A stretch of DNA of 51,674 nucleotides from Thioalkalivibrio sp. (GTDB lineage Bacteria > Pseudomonadota > Gammaproteobacteria > Ectothiorhodospirales > Ectothiorhodospiraceae): assembly GCF_007692535.1 (NCBI RefSeq), contig NZ_REBW01000214.1, forward strand, positions 1-51,674, read 5' to 3'. The position numbers and the translations under genes are program-made. Of this stretch, positions 26,058 through 34,946 are shown piece by piece; the first letter of the stretch is position 1, and every line of letters starts with the position of its first letter. A model generated the notes under the pieces. That model was not told the origin of the DNA. It did not search any database and saw only the letters and a program-made list of their open reading frames with translations.

Positions 26058-26078
26058 ACAGGTGAAAGGAACCCGTCG

Positions 26079-26486
26079 ATGATTCTCGGCATCGGCACCG
26101 ATCTGGTCCGCGTGGAGCGCCTGCGCCCGATGCTGGAGCGCCACGGTCCCCGGCTTCTCGAGCGCCTGCTGCATCCGGAGGAGCAGGTGGACTTGCCCTC
26201 GGTTCGCCCCGAGGCTTTCGTCGCCCGCCGTTTTGCCGCGAAGGAGGCTCTGGCCAAGGCGCTGGGCTGCGGAGTGGGTCGCGACATGGCGCTCAACGAG
26301 GCCTGCGTGACCCATGACGCGGCGGGCCGTCCCGGTTTCGCGTTGAACGGAGCCGCCGCCCGTACCGCCGCCCGCCTGGGCGTGACCCGGATCCACCTCA
26401 GCATCAGCGACGAGCACGACTATGCCCAGGCCTTCGTCGTTCTCGAGGGCGGGTCCGTAGGTGGAGGTCCGGGCCATCCCGGGTGA
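26079..26486 (+). CDS. acpS: Holo-[acyl-carrier-protein] synthase
   Basis: A 135-residue phosphopantetheinyl transferase. IGTDLVRVERL with Asp8 and the FAAKEALAKALG helix with the Mg-binding Glu are diagnostic; ISDEHDYAQAFVV closes the fold. It transfers 4'-phosphopantetheine from CoA to apo-ACP. GAAAGGA precedes the start. The C-terminal GGSVGGGPGHPG is longer than in most homologues and low in complexity. Confidence 0.94.
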   Translation: MILGIGTDLVRVERLRPMLERHGPRLLERLLHPEEQVDLPSVRPEAFVARRFAAKEALAKALGCGVGRDMALNEACVTHDAAGRPGFALNGAAARTAARLGVTRIHLSISDEHDYAQAFVVLEGGSVGGGPGHPG

Positions 26487-26619
26487 TCCGGGCGTTCCCG
26501 CGATGGCTCGTGATGCCGATGGCGGGGGCTTGCCTCCGGGGCGCCGTGTGTGGAGCGTCCCAGCCTGACTCCTCCATTGGAGCCCCGTAATCGGATGGGA
26601 GCCGCTATACTCTCGCGCC

Positions 26620-27528
26620 ATGGCTACCGTGAACCCGGAATCCTTTCCTACGCTGGAGCAGTTCGTCGGCAACACCCCGCTGGTGCGCCTGCAGCGCCTT
26701 GCCGCGGGTCTGCCCTCGCCGGTGCTGGTCAAGCTCGAGGGCAACAACCCAGCGGGGTCGGTGAAGGACCGGCCGGCGCTCAACATGATCCTGCAGGCGG
26801 AGGCGCGCGGCGAGATCCGTCCCGGTGACACGCTGATCGAGGCCACCAGTGGCAATACCGGCATCGCCCTGGCCATGGTGGCGGCGATCAAGGGCTACCG
26901 GATGATCCTGATCATGCCCGACAACATGTCCGCGGAGCGTCGGGCCGCAATGAAGGCCTTTGGTGCCGAGATCATCCTGGTGACCCGCGAGCAGAGCATG
27001 GAGGGCGCCCGGGATCTGGCGCAGCAGATGCAGCGCGAGGGCAAGGGCAGGGTGCTCGATCAGTTCGCCAACCCGGACAATTCCGACGCCCACTACCGGG
27101 GCACGGGACCCGAGATCTGGCGGGATACCGGGGGCCGGGTCACGCACTTCGTCTCGTCGATGGGGACCACCGGAACGATCATGGGGACCTCGCGCTATCT
27201 GAAGGAGCGCAATCCCGCGGTGGAGATCGTCGGGGTGCAGCCTACCGAGGGATCGTCGATTCCCGGCATCCGGCGCTGGCCCGAGGCCTACCTGCCGTCG
27301 ATCTTCGATGCCTCCCGCGTGGATCGCACGCTGGACGTCAGCCAGCAGGAGGCCGAGACGATGATGCGCCGGCTGGCTGCGGAGGAGGGGATCTTCGCCG
27401 GCGTGTCCTCGGGCGGTTCGGTGGCTGCTGCGTTGAAGGTCGCCGCGGAGGTCGAGGACGGTCTGGTGGTCGCGATCGTCTGCGACCGGGGCGACCGCTA
27501 CATCTCCACCGGCGTCTACCCGGCGTGA
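26620..27528 (+). CDS. cysM: O-acetylserine sulfhydrylase B (cysteine synthase CysM)
   Basis: A 302-residue fold-type II PLP enzyme. Lys49 in GNNPAGSVKDRP forms the internal aldimine, EATSGNTG (75-82) binds the substrate carboxylate, and GVSSGG holds the phosphate. MPDNMSAERRAAM and SSIPGIRRWP match CysM rather than CysK. It makes cysteine (or S-sulfocysteine from thiosulfate), fitting a sulfur-oxidiser. A TATACT at 26606-26611 lies only 8 bases before the ATG. Its stop overlaps the GTG of the next gene. Confidence 0.95.
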   Translation: MATVNPESFPTLEQFVGNTPLVRLQRLAAGLPSPVLVKLEGNNPAGSVKDRPALNMILQAEARGEIRPGDTLIEATSGNTGIALAMVAAIKGYRMILIMPDNMSAERRAAMKAFGAEIILVTREQSMEGARDLAQQMQREGKGRVLDQFANPDNSDAHYRGTGPEIWRDTGGRVTHFVSSMGTTGTIMGTSRYLKERNPAVEIVGVQPTEGSSIPGIRRWPEAYLPSIFDASRVDRTLDVSQQEAETMMRRLAAEEGIFAGVSSGGSVAAALKVAAEVEDGLVVAIVCDRGDRYISTGVYPA

Positions 27529-28328
27529 CCGGCGGGCCCGTACTGGTCTTCGATCTGGAGACCGTTCCCGACATCGATGGAGCGCGGCGGCTGCACGACT
27601 TCGAGGGACTGTCCGACAAGGAGGTCGCCGAGGCCCTTTTCGCGCTGCGCCGGATCAAAACCGGGTCCGAGTTCCTCGCCCATCCCCTGCATCGGATCGT
27701 CTCGATCGGCGTTCTTTATCAGGGCGGCGACCAGATCAAGCTGTCCGCCTTCGGGCGTGAGAGCGAAGACGAGGCGGAACTGCTGCGTCAGTTCTTCGAT
27801 GTGATCGAGAAACGGACACCGACGCTGGTCAGCTGGAACGGCGGTGGTTTCGATCTGCCGGTGCTGCACTACCGTGCCATGCTGCACGGTGTGAGCGCAC
27901 CGCGGTACTGGGATCAGGGCGATGACGACCGCAGCTTCCGCTACAACAACTACCTCAGCCGCTTTCACTGGCGTCACATCGACCTGATGGATGTGCTTGC
28001 CGCGTACCAGATGCGGGCCACCGCTGGGCTGGACATGATCGCCTCGCTGCTTGGCCTTCCGGGCAAGCTGGGCATGGACGGCAGCAAGGTGTGGCCGGCC
28101 TGGCGCGATGGGGACAGGGCCAGCATCCACGATTACGTCGAGCACGACGTGCTCAACACCTATCTCGTGTACCTGCGCTTCGAGGTGATGCGCGGAGGCC
28201 TGACCCCCGAGGCGCTGGAGCGGCGCGAGACGCAGCTTCGGGACTACCTGGGCCATACCGGCAAAGCCCACCTGGACGAGTTCCTGGCCGCATGGCGCGG
28301 TGCCGGCCCGCCGCCTGCGTCCGCATGA
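27525..28328 (+). CDS. PolB-like 3'-5' exonuclease
   Basis: A 267-residue DEDDy-type exonuclease, starting with GTG at the cysM stop. Exo I is VLVFDLETVPDID (D10, E12), Exo II is PTLVSWNGGGFDLPVL, and Exo III is DYVEHDVLNTYLVYLRF. The family is annotated as a predicted 3'-5' exonuclease related to the PolB exonuclease domain, usually stand-alone, and of unknown precise role in repair. It overlaps rlmD by 4 bases (ATGA). Confidence 0.9.
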   Translation: MTGGPVLVFDLETVPDIDGARRLHDFEGLSDKEVAEALFALRRIKTGSEFLAHPLHRIVSIGVLYQGGDQIKLSAFGRESEDEAELLRQFFDVIEKRTPTLVSWNGGGFDLPVLHYRAMLHGVSAPRYWDQGDDDRSFRYNNYLSRFHWRHIDLMDVLAAYQMRATAGLDMIASLLGLPGKLGMDGSKVWPAWRDGDRASIHDYVEHDVLNTYLVYLRFEVMRGGLTPEALERRETQLRDYLGHTGKAHLDEFLAAWRGAGPPPASA

Positions 28329-29641
28329 GCATCGACCGCAGTCCGTTCGAACTGCAGATCGACGACCTGACCCTCGACGGTCAGGGCGTGGGTCGGCGTG
28401 AGGGCAAGGCCTGCTTCGTCGCCGGCGCGCTGCCCGGGGAGCGCGTGCGAGCCGTACAGACCGGGCGCAAGCGCAACTTCGATACCGCACAGCTGGAGAC
28501 GGTGCTGGAACCCGCCCCCGAGCGCGTGGAGCCGCCCTGCGAATGGTTCGGCGTCTGCGGCGGCTGCCGGCTGATGCATGCAGAGGTTGGCTTCCAGCGG
28601 CTCCTGAAGGAGCGGAATCTCTTCGAGGCCCTGTCGCGGATCGGCCACGTCGCCGTGGGGCGGCGGCTGGAGCCCCTGGTCGGGGATGACCTGGGGTACC
28701 GGCGCACGGCGCGACTGGGCGTGAAATATGTAGCCAAGAAGGGTGGCACGCTGGTCGGTTTTCGTGAACGCGGAGGGCGCTATCTTGCCGACATGTGGGA
28801 TTGCCAGGTGCTGCATCCGGCGATCGGCAGGCGCATCGGGCAACTGCGCCACCTGATCGATGGGCTGGACGCGCGGGAGCGGATTCCCCAGATCGAGGCC
28901 GTGGTCGATGATGCGGGTACTGCCGCCCTGGTATTCCGTCATCTGCAGCCGCTGTCGCAGGCAGATCGGGACCGCCTCGCCGCATTCGCCGCCGGGGAAG
29001 GCGTGCAGGTCTACCTGCAGCCCGGCGGCCCGGACACCGTGCAGCAGCTTGCGGGACCGCAGACACAACTTCGCTACGGGCACCCCGACTTCGGCGTGAC
29101 GGTCGACTTCGGGCCGCTGGACTTCGTCCAGGTGCATGCGGAGATCAACCGGCGCATGGTGCGAAGGGCGATCGATCTGCTGGAGCCGGTACCCGATTCC
29201 CGGGTGCTGGACCTTTTCTGCGGGCTGGGAAACTTCACGCTGCCGCTGGCGCGTCGGGCCGGGGAGGTCGTTGGGGTCGAGGGAGACGCCCGGATGCTGG
29301 AGCGCGCGCGCGCCAATGCCGAGCGCCAGGGTATCGGCAATACCCGCTATGTCTGCGCCAATCTGGAGGACGAGGGCTTGCAGGAGATGTCCTGGCTCGA
29401 TGAATCGTTCGATCGCGTGCTGCTGGATCCGCCGCGCACCGGCGCTGCGGCCGCGATCGAGGCCCTCGGTTCCCGTGGGATTCCACGGCTGCTCTACGTC
29501 TCCTGCAATCCCGCCACGTTGGCGCGCGATGCCGAGCGGCTCGTGCATCACTTCGGCTACCGGCTGGATGCGGCCGGTATCATGGACATGTTCCCGCACA
29601 CCGCGCACGTGGAATCGATGGCCGTGTTCGCGCGCGATTAG
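28325..29641 (+). CDS. rlmD: 23S rRNA (uracil-1939-C5)-methyltransferase
   Basis: A 438-residue TrmA-family RNA methyltransferase. An N-terminal TRAM domain (1-65), a [4Fe-4S] site with C72, C78, C81 (and a fourth Cys in DMWDCQVLHP), an SAM-binding motif VLDLFCGLGNFTLPLA, and the catalytic Cys in YVSCNPATLARD. The length and cluster fit RlmD. It overlaps the exonuclease gene by 4 bases; a stem-loop follows at 29710-29730. Confidence 0.94.
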   Translation: MSIDRSPFELQIDDLTLDGQGVGRREGKACFVAGALPGERVRAVQTGRKRNFDTAQLETVLEPAPERVEPPCEWFGVCGGCRLMHAEVGFQRLLKERNLFEALSRIGHVAVGRRLEPLVGDDLGYRRTARLGVKYVAKKGGTLVGFRERGGRYLADMWDCQVLHPAIGRRIGQLRHLIDGLDARERIPQIEAVVDDAGTAALVFRHLQPLSQADRDRLAAFAAGEGVQVYLQPGGPDTVQQLAGPQTQLRYGHPDFGVTVDFGPLDFVQVHAEINRRMVRRAIDLLEPVPDSRVLDLFCGLGNFTLPLARRAGEVVGVEGDARMLERARANAERQGIGNTRYVCANLEDEGLQEMSWLDESFDRVLLDPPRTGAAAAIEALGSRGIPRLLYVSCNPATLARDAERLVHHFGYRLDAAGIMDMFPHTAHVESMAVFARD

Positions 29642-29709
29642 AACGGGCTGGACCCCGCGCCCTCGTGTTTCGTGCCTTCCGAGGTGCGGGTATCATCAAG
29701 AACTGACTG

Positions 29710-29730
29710 CCGGCGGGAAGATTCCGCCGG
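29710..29730 (+). terminator. Stem-loop between rlmD and exbB
   Basis: CCGGCGG (29710-29716), loop of 7, CCGCCGG (29724-29730), followed by TTGCGG rather than a T-run. It lies 69 bases after the rlmD stop and 21 before the next start. It could be a weak terminator or part of the exbB 5' leader. Confidence 0.4.
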
Positions 29731-29751
29731 TTGCGGAGTAGGGAGATCTGG

Positions 29752-30381
29752 ATGCTGGAAATCGTTAAGGCGGGCGGTTGGCTGATGGTGCCGATCCTGC
29801 TTTGTTCCGTGATCGCGGTGGCCATCGTGCTCGAGCGCATCTGGGCGTTGCGGCGTTCGCGGGTGGTGCCCCGTGGCCTCCTGCTGACGGTATGGGAACA
29901 GGCGCAGGGTGCTGGTCCCGGTGGCGGGGTTCAGCTCCAGCGCCTGCGTGCCCGCTCTCCGCTCGGCCAGGTGCTGGCGGCCGGCCTGGCCGCGCAGGAT
30001 CACTCGCGCGAGGTGATGAAGGAGACCATCGAGGAGACCGGCCGGCGGGTCGCGCATGAACTCGAGCGCTTCCTGAATACCCTGGGTACCATCGCGATGA
30101 TCACTCCGCTGCTGGGTCTGCTGGGCACCGTGGTCGGGATGATCGAGGTCTTTAACGTGATCACCGAGATCGGCGTGGGCAGTCCCCGTGATCTCGCTGG
30201 GGGAATCTCCCAGGCTTTGGTGACCACCGCGGCCGGCATCGGTGTGGCGATCCCGACGCTGATCTTTCATCGCTATTTCCGCGGTCGGGTCGATGAACTG
30301 GTGATCGAGATGGAGATGGAGGCCGTGAAGCTGGTGGAAGTGATTCACGGCGAGCGCAGCGCCTCCGGGGTCACTGCGTGA
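29752..30381 (+). CDS. exbB: ExbB/TolQ/MotA-family proton channel protein
   Basis: A 209-residue inner-membrane protein with three TM helices: one near the N-terminus (GWLMVPILLCSVIAVAIVLE) and two in the C-terminal half (TIAMITPLLGLLGTVVGMIE and ALVTTAAGIGVAIPTLIFHR). The last two hold the family-conserved channel residues. With ExbD it powers TonB-type or related envelope transport; no tonB gene is adjacent. The start at 29752 has GGGAG upstream; a TTG seven codons earlier is not needed. It overlaps exbD by 4 bases (GTGA). Confidence 0.88.
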   Translation: MLEIVKAGGWLMVPILLCSVIAVAIVLERIWALRRSRVVPRGLLLTVWEQAQGAGPGGGVQLQRLRARSPLGQVLAAGLAAQDHSREVMKETIEETGRRVAHELERFLNTLGTIAMITPLLGLLGTVVGMIEVFNVITEIGVGSPRDLAGGISQALVTTAAGIGVAIPTLIFHRYFRGRVDELVIEMEMEAVKLVEVIHGERSASGVTA

Positions 30382-30803
30382 ATTTTCGTCGCCCCAGGGT
30401 CGATGAGGCGGGGATCAATCTCACGCCACTGATCGACGTGGTCTTCCTGCTGCTGATCTTCTTCATGGTTTCCACGACCTTCGACCGGCATGCCGATATC
30501 CAGCTGCAGCTTCCCGCCGCGGACCGCGAGCCGGTCGCGGCGGAACGGGCCTGGATCGACATCCTGGTGGACGCCACCGGCGAATATTACGTGGACGGCA
30601 AGGAACTCGTTAACCGCCGGCCGGAGACGCTGGAGCGTGCGCTGGAGCAGGCGGTCAGCGAGCGGCCGGGTGACCCGGTGTTGATCCGGGCGGATGCCAA
30701 CGCAACCCACCAGTCCGTCGTCACTGCGCTCGACGTGGTCGGGCGCCTTGGGATTTCAGCGGTTTCGATCGCGACGATCGGCCGTTCCCCCGATGCGGAA
30801 TAG
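30378..30803 (+). CDS. exbD: ExbD/TolR-family biopolymer transport protein
   Basis: A 141-residue protein starting with GTG. A short cytoplasmic N-terminus, then one TM helix carrying the essential Asp (NLTPLIDVVFLLLIFFMV, residues 14-31), then a periplasmic domain (DILVDATGEYYVDGK, VLIRADANATHQSVV). The Asp takes part in proton flow with ExbB. Located before msbA, as in many gammaproteobacteria. Confidence 0.92.
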   Translation: MNFRRPRVDEAGINLTPLIDVVFLLLIFFMVSTTFDRHADIQLQLPAADREPVAAERAWIDILVDATGEYYVDGKELVNRRPETLERALEQAVSERPGDPVLIRADANATHQSVVTALDVVGRLGISAVSIATIGRSPDAE

Positions 30804-32562
30804 GGGCCCGTTGCGGGAGTACGGCTCCGGCTGGTCGGTCTACCGGCGACTGCTGTCCTATGCCTTTTACTACTGGCCGATTCTGGTCGGCGCCACGGTC
30901 ACCATGATGATCATGGCGGGAACCGAGGCAGGCTTTGCCGCGCTGATGAAGCCGCTGATGGACGAATCCTTCGGTGTCGCGGAGAGCGACCTCGCCCGCT
31001 GGATCCCGCTGCTTCTGATCCTGCTCTTTGCGGTCCGCGGCGTCGCCGAGTTCGGCGCGACCTATTCGATGCGGTATGTCGCGCGTCAGATCGTCAAGCG
31101 TCTGCGCAGGGAGTTGTTCGAGCGTCTGCTGGTGATGCCCGTCCAGCGGTTTCAGCACCAGTCCAGCGGCGAACTGATCTCACGCCTGACCTACAACGTC
31201 GAGCAGGTCGCTGGGGCCGCCACCGATGGCTTCAGCGTACTGGTCAAGGATACCCTGACCGTCCTGGTGCTCCTGGCCTGGATGTTCTATCTGAGCGTGG
31301 TGCTGACCCTGACCATCCTGGTGATCGTGCCGCTGGTCGTCCTGGTGGTGAATCTCGTCAGCAAACAGTTCCGGCGCCTGTCGCATCGGATCCAGGGCAA
31401 CATGAGCGACGTGACCCACGTGACCCAGGAGGTGATCGAGGGCCACCGTGTCGTGCGCATCTTCGGCGGGGAGACCTACGAGCGGGAACGCTTCGAGGGC
31501 ATCAACGAGGGCAACCGCCGGCTGCATATGCGCATGGAGGGCATCAAGGCGGCCTACGTCCCGATCATCCAGTTCATCGTGGCGGTGGTCCTGTCCCTGA
31601 TCATCTGGATGGCGACCTCCGACATCCTCGGCGAGCAGATCACCGCCGGGACCTTTGTCTCCTTTCTGACCGCGATGCTGCTCCTGCTGACTCCGATCCG
31701 CAGGCTCAGCAACATCAACGCAACGCTGCAACGCGGCATCGCTGCAGGGCAGAACATCTTCGCGGTCCTCGACGAGGTTCCCGAACGTGACGCCGGGCAC
31801 GTTCCGATGGAACGAGCCCGTGGCGCCCTGCGGCTGGAGAACGTGAGCTTTCGCTATGAGCCGGGTGGCCCGGACGTACTGAGGGATATCGATCTGGACA
31901 TCCAGCCGGGCGAGAGTGTGGCGCTGGTGGGCCGTTCCGGCAGCGGCAAGACGACACTGGTGAATCTGTTGCCGCGGTTTTTCCATCCCACCCGAGGCCG
32001 TATCCTGCTCGATGGACACGACATCGAGGATCTGCGCCTGCGTGACCTGCGGCGCCAGATCGCCTATGTCGGCCAGGACGTCACATTGTTCGCCGATACC
32101 ATCGCCGCCAACATCGCCTACGGGCGGGTCGAGTCCACCGAGGCGGAGGTGCGCGAGGCGGCCGTGGCGGCCCATGCCCTGGAGTTCATCGAACGTTTGC
32201 CGGATGGTTTCGACACCCTGATCGGTGAGAACGGGGTGCTGCTCTCCGGTGGTCAGCGGCAACGACTGGCGATCGCCCGCGCCCTGCTGCGCGACGCGCC
32301 CCTGCTGATCCTGGACGAGGCGACGTCGGCCCTCGACAACGAGTCCGAGCGCATGGTGCAGGCTGCGCTGAGGACCCTGATGCATACCCGCACGACGGTG
32401 ATCATCGCCCACCGGCTGTCCACCATCGAGCACGCGGACCGCATCGTGGTGCTCGATGCCGGCCGGGTGATGGAGGTGGGCCCGCATGCCGACCTCCTGG
32501 CCCGTGATGGCATCTACACCCATCTGTATCAGTTGCAGTTCCGTGATGCCGAGGCCGATTAG
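30793..32562 (+). CDS. msbA: Lipid A ABC transporter MsbA
   Basis: A 589-residue half-transporter. Six TM helices occupy about residues 20-320; the ATPase domain has Walker A VGRSGSGKTTLVNL near residue 378, signature LSGGQRQRLAIARAL and Walker B LLILDEATSALD. It flips lipid A-core across the inner membrane. It overlaps exbD by 11 bases, and lpxK lies two genes downstream, supporting the lipid A assignment over other exporters. Confidence 0.94.
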   Translation: MRNRGPLREYGSGWSVYRRLLSYAFYYWPILVGATVTMMIMAGTEAGFAALMKPLMDESFGVAESDLARWIPLLLILLFAVRGVAEFGATYSMRYVARQIVKRLRRELFERLLVMPVQRFQHQSSGELISRLTYNVEQVAGAATDGFSVLVKDTLTVLVLLAWMFYLSVVLTLTILVIVPLVVLVVNLVSKQFRRLSHRIQGNMSDVTHVTQEVIEGHRVVRIFGGETYERERFEGINEGNRRLHMRMEGIKAAYVPIIQFIVAVVLSLIIWMATSDILGEQITAGTFVSFLTAMLLLLTPIRRLSNINATLQRGIAAGQNIFAVLDEVPERDAGHVPMERARGALRLENVSFRYEPGGPDVLRDIDLDIQPGESVALVGRSGSGKTTLVNLLPRFFHPTRGRILLDGHDIEDLRLRDLRRQIAYVGQDVTLFADTIAANIAYGRVESTEAEVREAAVAAHALEFIERLPDGFDTLIGENGVLLSGGQRQRLAIARALLRDAPLLILDEATSALDNESERMVQAALRTLMHTRTTVIIAHRLSTIEHADRIVVLDAGRVMEVGPHADLLARDGIYTHLYQLQFRDAEAD

Positions 32563-32565
32563 CCG

Positions 32566-33684
32566 GTGGCGAATCGCGGATATGGTGCGGGTTTCGGGCC
32601 GGTCTGGCGTGCCGTGCTGCGCGACTATCGCGTCGGGGAGGGGAATCGGGCCCGCGCCCGACTGGGCTTTCTGACGCCGCCCGAGGGCAGGGGTCGTGTG
32701 CTCTGGATCAAGGCGGGCGGCAGTCCGGATGCGCTGCGCCTGGGGGTGGAACTGCTGGGCGCGGTGCGTGACCGGCGCCGGGATCTGCGCCTGGTGATGA
32801 CCTTCGAACGGGACGACCCGGACCTGCTTCGAGCCGTGCTGCGTCCCTGGCAGCGGGTGGGGATCGGGTACGGACCCTGCGACCGACCGCGCGTCGTCAC
32901 CCGGGTTCTCTCGCGCTTCCAGCCCTGTGGGATCATCCTCGTTGAGTCGGATCCGCCGCTGAACCTGTTGCGCCGGACGCTCGCCCCGGTGGCAGCGGTG
33001 GGAACCGGTCCGGCTCCGGTGCCGGTGGCCGCAGCATGGCCCGTCTCCGGTGCGGCGCAGCGTGACTGGGAGATGAACGGCCAGGCTGGCGAGCTGCTGC
33101 CGCCGGCCGACCCACAGGCGCGTTTCGCCGAGGCACAGGCGGATGTGGTGCTGCGCACACTGGCGGGCGGTGGCGAGAGGCGCCTCTGGTGGTGGCATGG
33201 CCGCGCGCAGCAGTGGCCGGAATGGCTCACTGCCTGGCGCGGGATGGCAACCGCAGCGGATGACATTCTGATGGCCAGCTTCGCCGATACCGGCGCTCCC
33301 GAGGAGGCTGCTCTGAAGGTCAGCGCCTGGGACCGGAGCGGGCTTGCCGGCGGCAGCATCCTGCACATCGATGACCGGCGCTGGTTCGCCGCCGCTGCCA
33401 GCGCGGCCGACGCCGTACACCTGGCCGATCCGGGCCGTGCGGTCCTGTGGCAGGCTCTGGCCGCTGGCTGCGCGGTGACCCTGGGCAAAGAGGCAGCGGC
33501 CGCAACCCTGCCGGTCCCGATGCTCGCCTCCAGCGGGGCCGTGGTTGACCACTGGCGCAGGCTTCGGGGCGACGACCATCAGCGTCGCAGCCTGGGCGAT
33601 GCGGCCCGCCGGCGTTTCTGGGAAGAGCGGCGCCAGGTGGACGCGAATCTCGGGGCGTTGATGGACCGGGTGTGGACATGGTAG
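32566..33684 (+). CDS. Degenerate Kdo-transferase-like glycosyltransferase
   Basis: A 372-residue protein starting with GTG 3 bases after msbA. The N-terminal half resembles the N-terminal domain of WaaA/KdtA: GRVLWIKAGGSPDALRLGVE aligns with the WIHAVSVGE region, LRLVMTFERDDP with the TTxT strand, and RFQPCGIILVESDPP with the ExWPN strand. The catalytic Glu of the GE motif is replaced (GGSPD), and the ExWPN motif is reduced. The C-terminal half is Ala-rich with AADAVHLADPGRAVLWQALA where the acceptor/donor site would be. Between msbA and lpxK it may be an inactive or altered lipid A-modifying protein. Not a standard WaaA. Confidence 0.6.
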   Translation: MANRGYGAGFGPVWRAVLRDYRVGEGNRARARLGFLTPPEGRGRVLWIKAGGSPDALRLGVELLGAVRDRRRDLRLVMTFERDDPDLLRAVLRPWQRVGIGYGPCDRPRVVTRVLSRFQPCGIILVESDPPLNLLRRTLAPVAAVGTGPAPVPVAAAWPVSGAAQRDWEMNGQAGELLPPADPQARFAEAQADVVLRTLAGGGERRLWWWHGRAQQWPEWLTAWRGMATAADDILMASFADTGAPEEAALKVSAWDRSGLAGGSILHIDDRRWFAAAASAADAVHLADPGRAVLWQALAAGCAVTLGKEAAAATLPVPMLASSGAVVDHWRRLRGDDHQRRSLGDAARRRFWEERRQVDANLGALMDRVWTW

Positions 33685-34682
33685 AGCAGTGGCTCTGGCG
33701 TCAGTGGAGCCATCGTGGGCCCTTTGCCGCGGTGATGTTTCCGCTGTCGCTGGTCTACGCGGGGTTGGCCACGTGGAATCGCAACCGCTTGGAAGGCAAT
33801 CAGCGCTCCGTTTTCCTGCCCGTGAAGGCCGTGATCGTGGTCGGTAACCTGACCGTCGGTGGGAGCGGCAAGACCCCGATGACTGCCTGGCTGGCGCAGC
33901 GGCTGGTCAAGGCCGGCTACCGTCCCGGCATCGTCAGTCGCGGTTACGGCCGGCGCCATGCCCAGGCGAGCCTGCTGGTCCGGCCCGGTGCTGATGCGGC
34001 CATGGTGGGCGACGAGCCGTTGATGCTGGCACGGCGTACCGGAGTCCCGGTCTGGGTGGACCGGGACCGGGTGCGTGCGGCACGGGCCCTTGCCGAGGAG
34101 GAGGGCGTCGATGTGGTGATCTCGGATGACGGGTTGCAGCATCACCGGCTGCCGCGGGATATCAGTATCCTGATGGTGGATGGCCACCGCCGCTTCGGCA
34201 ACGGCCTCTGTCTCCCCGCAGGTCCCTTGCGGGAGCCGCGTTCGGCGGCTGCCCGGGCCGATTTCGTCGTGAACATGGGCGGCGTGCCGCAGCCCGGCGA
34301 GTACGCGATGGACCTGACCGCGTCCGATCGCGTTCATAGCGTGGCCCGCCCGGGCGTCGGCCGCCCGTTGCGCGAGGTCGGGCGCTCCGCCCACGCGGTT
34401 GCCGGTATCGCCGATCCGGAGCGGTTCTTCCGGGCGCTCGACGATGCGGGCGTGGACGTGATGCGGCATCCTTTCCCGGATCATCACCGCTTCCGTGCGC
34501 GCGATATCCGCTTCGACGATGACTTTCCGGTACTGATGACGGAGAAGGATGCCGTAAAATGCCGGGACTTTGCTGATGAGCGTCATTGGTACTGGCCGGT
34601 GTCGGCGCAGCCGGAACCCGCCTTCGAACAGGCGCTGCTGCGGCGCCTGGAAACCTCTATACGGCTCAAATACCTGGGGTAA
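33678..34682 (+). CDS. lpxK: Tetraacyldisaccharide 4'-kinase
   Basis: A 334-residue membrane-associated kinase. One N-terminal hydrophobic helix (about 17-33), the P-loop VGNLTVGGSGKTPMT (near 54-68), then ISDDGLQHHRLPRDI and MTEKDAVKCRDF are family signatures. It phosphorylates the 4' position of lipid A disaccharide. The start may be the ATG at 33678 or the GTG at 33672; both overlap the preceding gene by a few bases. Confidence 0.95.
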   Translation: MVEQWLWRQWSHRGPFAAVMFPLSLVYAGLATWNRNRLEGNQRSVFLPVKAVIVVGNLTVGGSGKTPMTAWLAQRLVKAGYRPGIVSRGYGRRHAQASLLVRPGADAAMVGDEPLMLARRTGVPVWVDRDRVRAARALAEEEGVDVVISDDGLQHHRLPRDISILMVDGHRRFGNGLCLPAGPLREPRSAAARADFVVNMGGVPQPGEYAMDLTASDRVHSVARPGVGRPLREVGRSAHAVAGIADPERFFRALDDAGVDVMRHPFPDHHRFRARDIRFDDDFPVLMTEKDAVKCRDFADERHWYWPVSAQPEPAFEQALLRRLETSIRLKYLG

Positions 34683-34688
34683 AACACG

Positions 34689-34883
34689 ATGGACAAACGC
34701 CTGCTCGATATTCTCGTCTGCCCGGTCACCAAGGGGCCGCTGCACTACGACCGCGAGGCCAAGGAGTTGATTTCGGTCTCTGCGGGCCTGGCCTACCCGA
34801 TCCGGGACGACATCCCGGTGATGCTCGAGGACGAGGCCCGCGTGCTGTCGGAGGAGGAAAAGAAGCGCTGGCGGGACAAGTAG
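34689..34883 (+). CDS. Trm112-family protein (YcaR-like)
   Basis: A 64-residue protein: [20 protein letters not shown], then [20 protein letters not shown]. The family usually has four zinc cysteines, but only one Cys is seen here, as in other bacterial YcaR. It may activate methyltransferases; the bacterial role is poorly defined. Between lpxK and kdsB as in E. coli. Confidence 0.92.
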   Translation: MDKRLLDILVCPVTKGPLHYDREAKELISVSAGLAYPIRDDIPVMLEDEARVLSEEEKKRWRDK

Positions 34884-34946
34884 GCAGGTTCCTCGGCTGT
34901 GGGCAGGCAGCCGGCCCCTCCATGCTGACCTTGGCGGAGAAATCGG

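Noticed and set aside
31180-33579. 799-codon minus-strand frame across msbA and the Kdo-transferase-like gene
   Set aside because: Spans two genes in antisense with His/Gln-rich composition; no motif.
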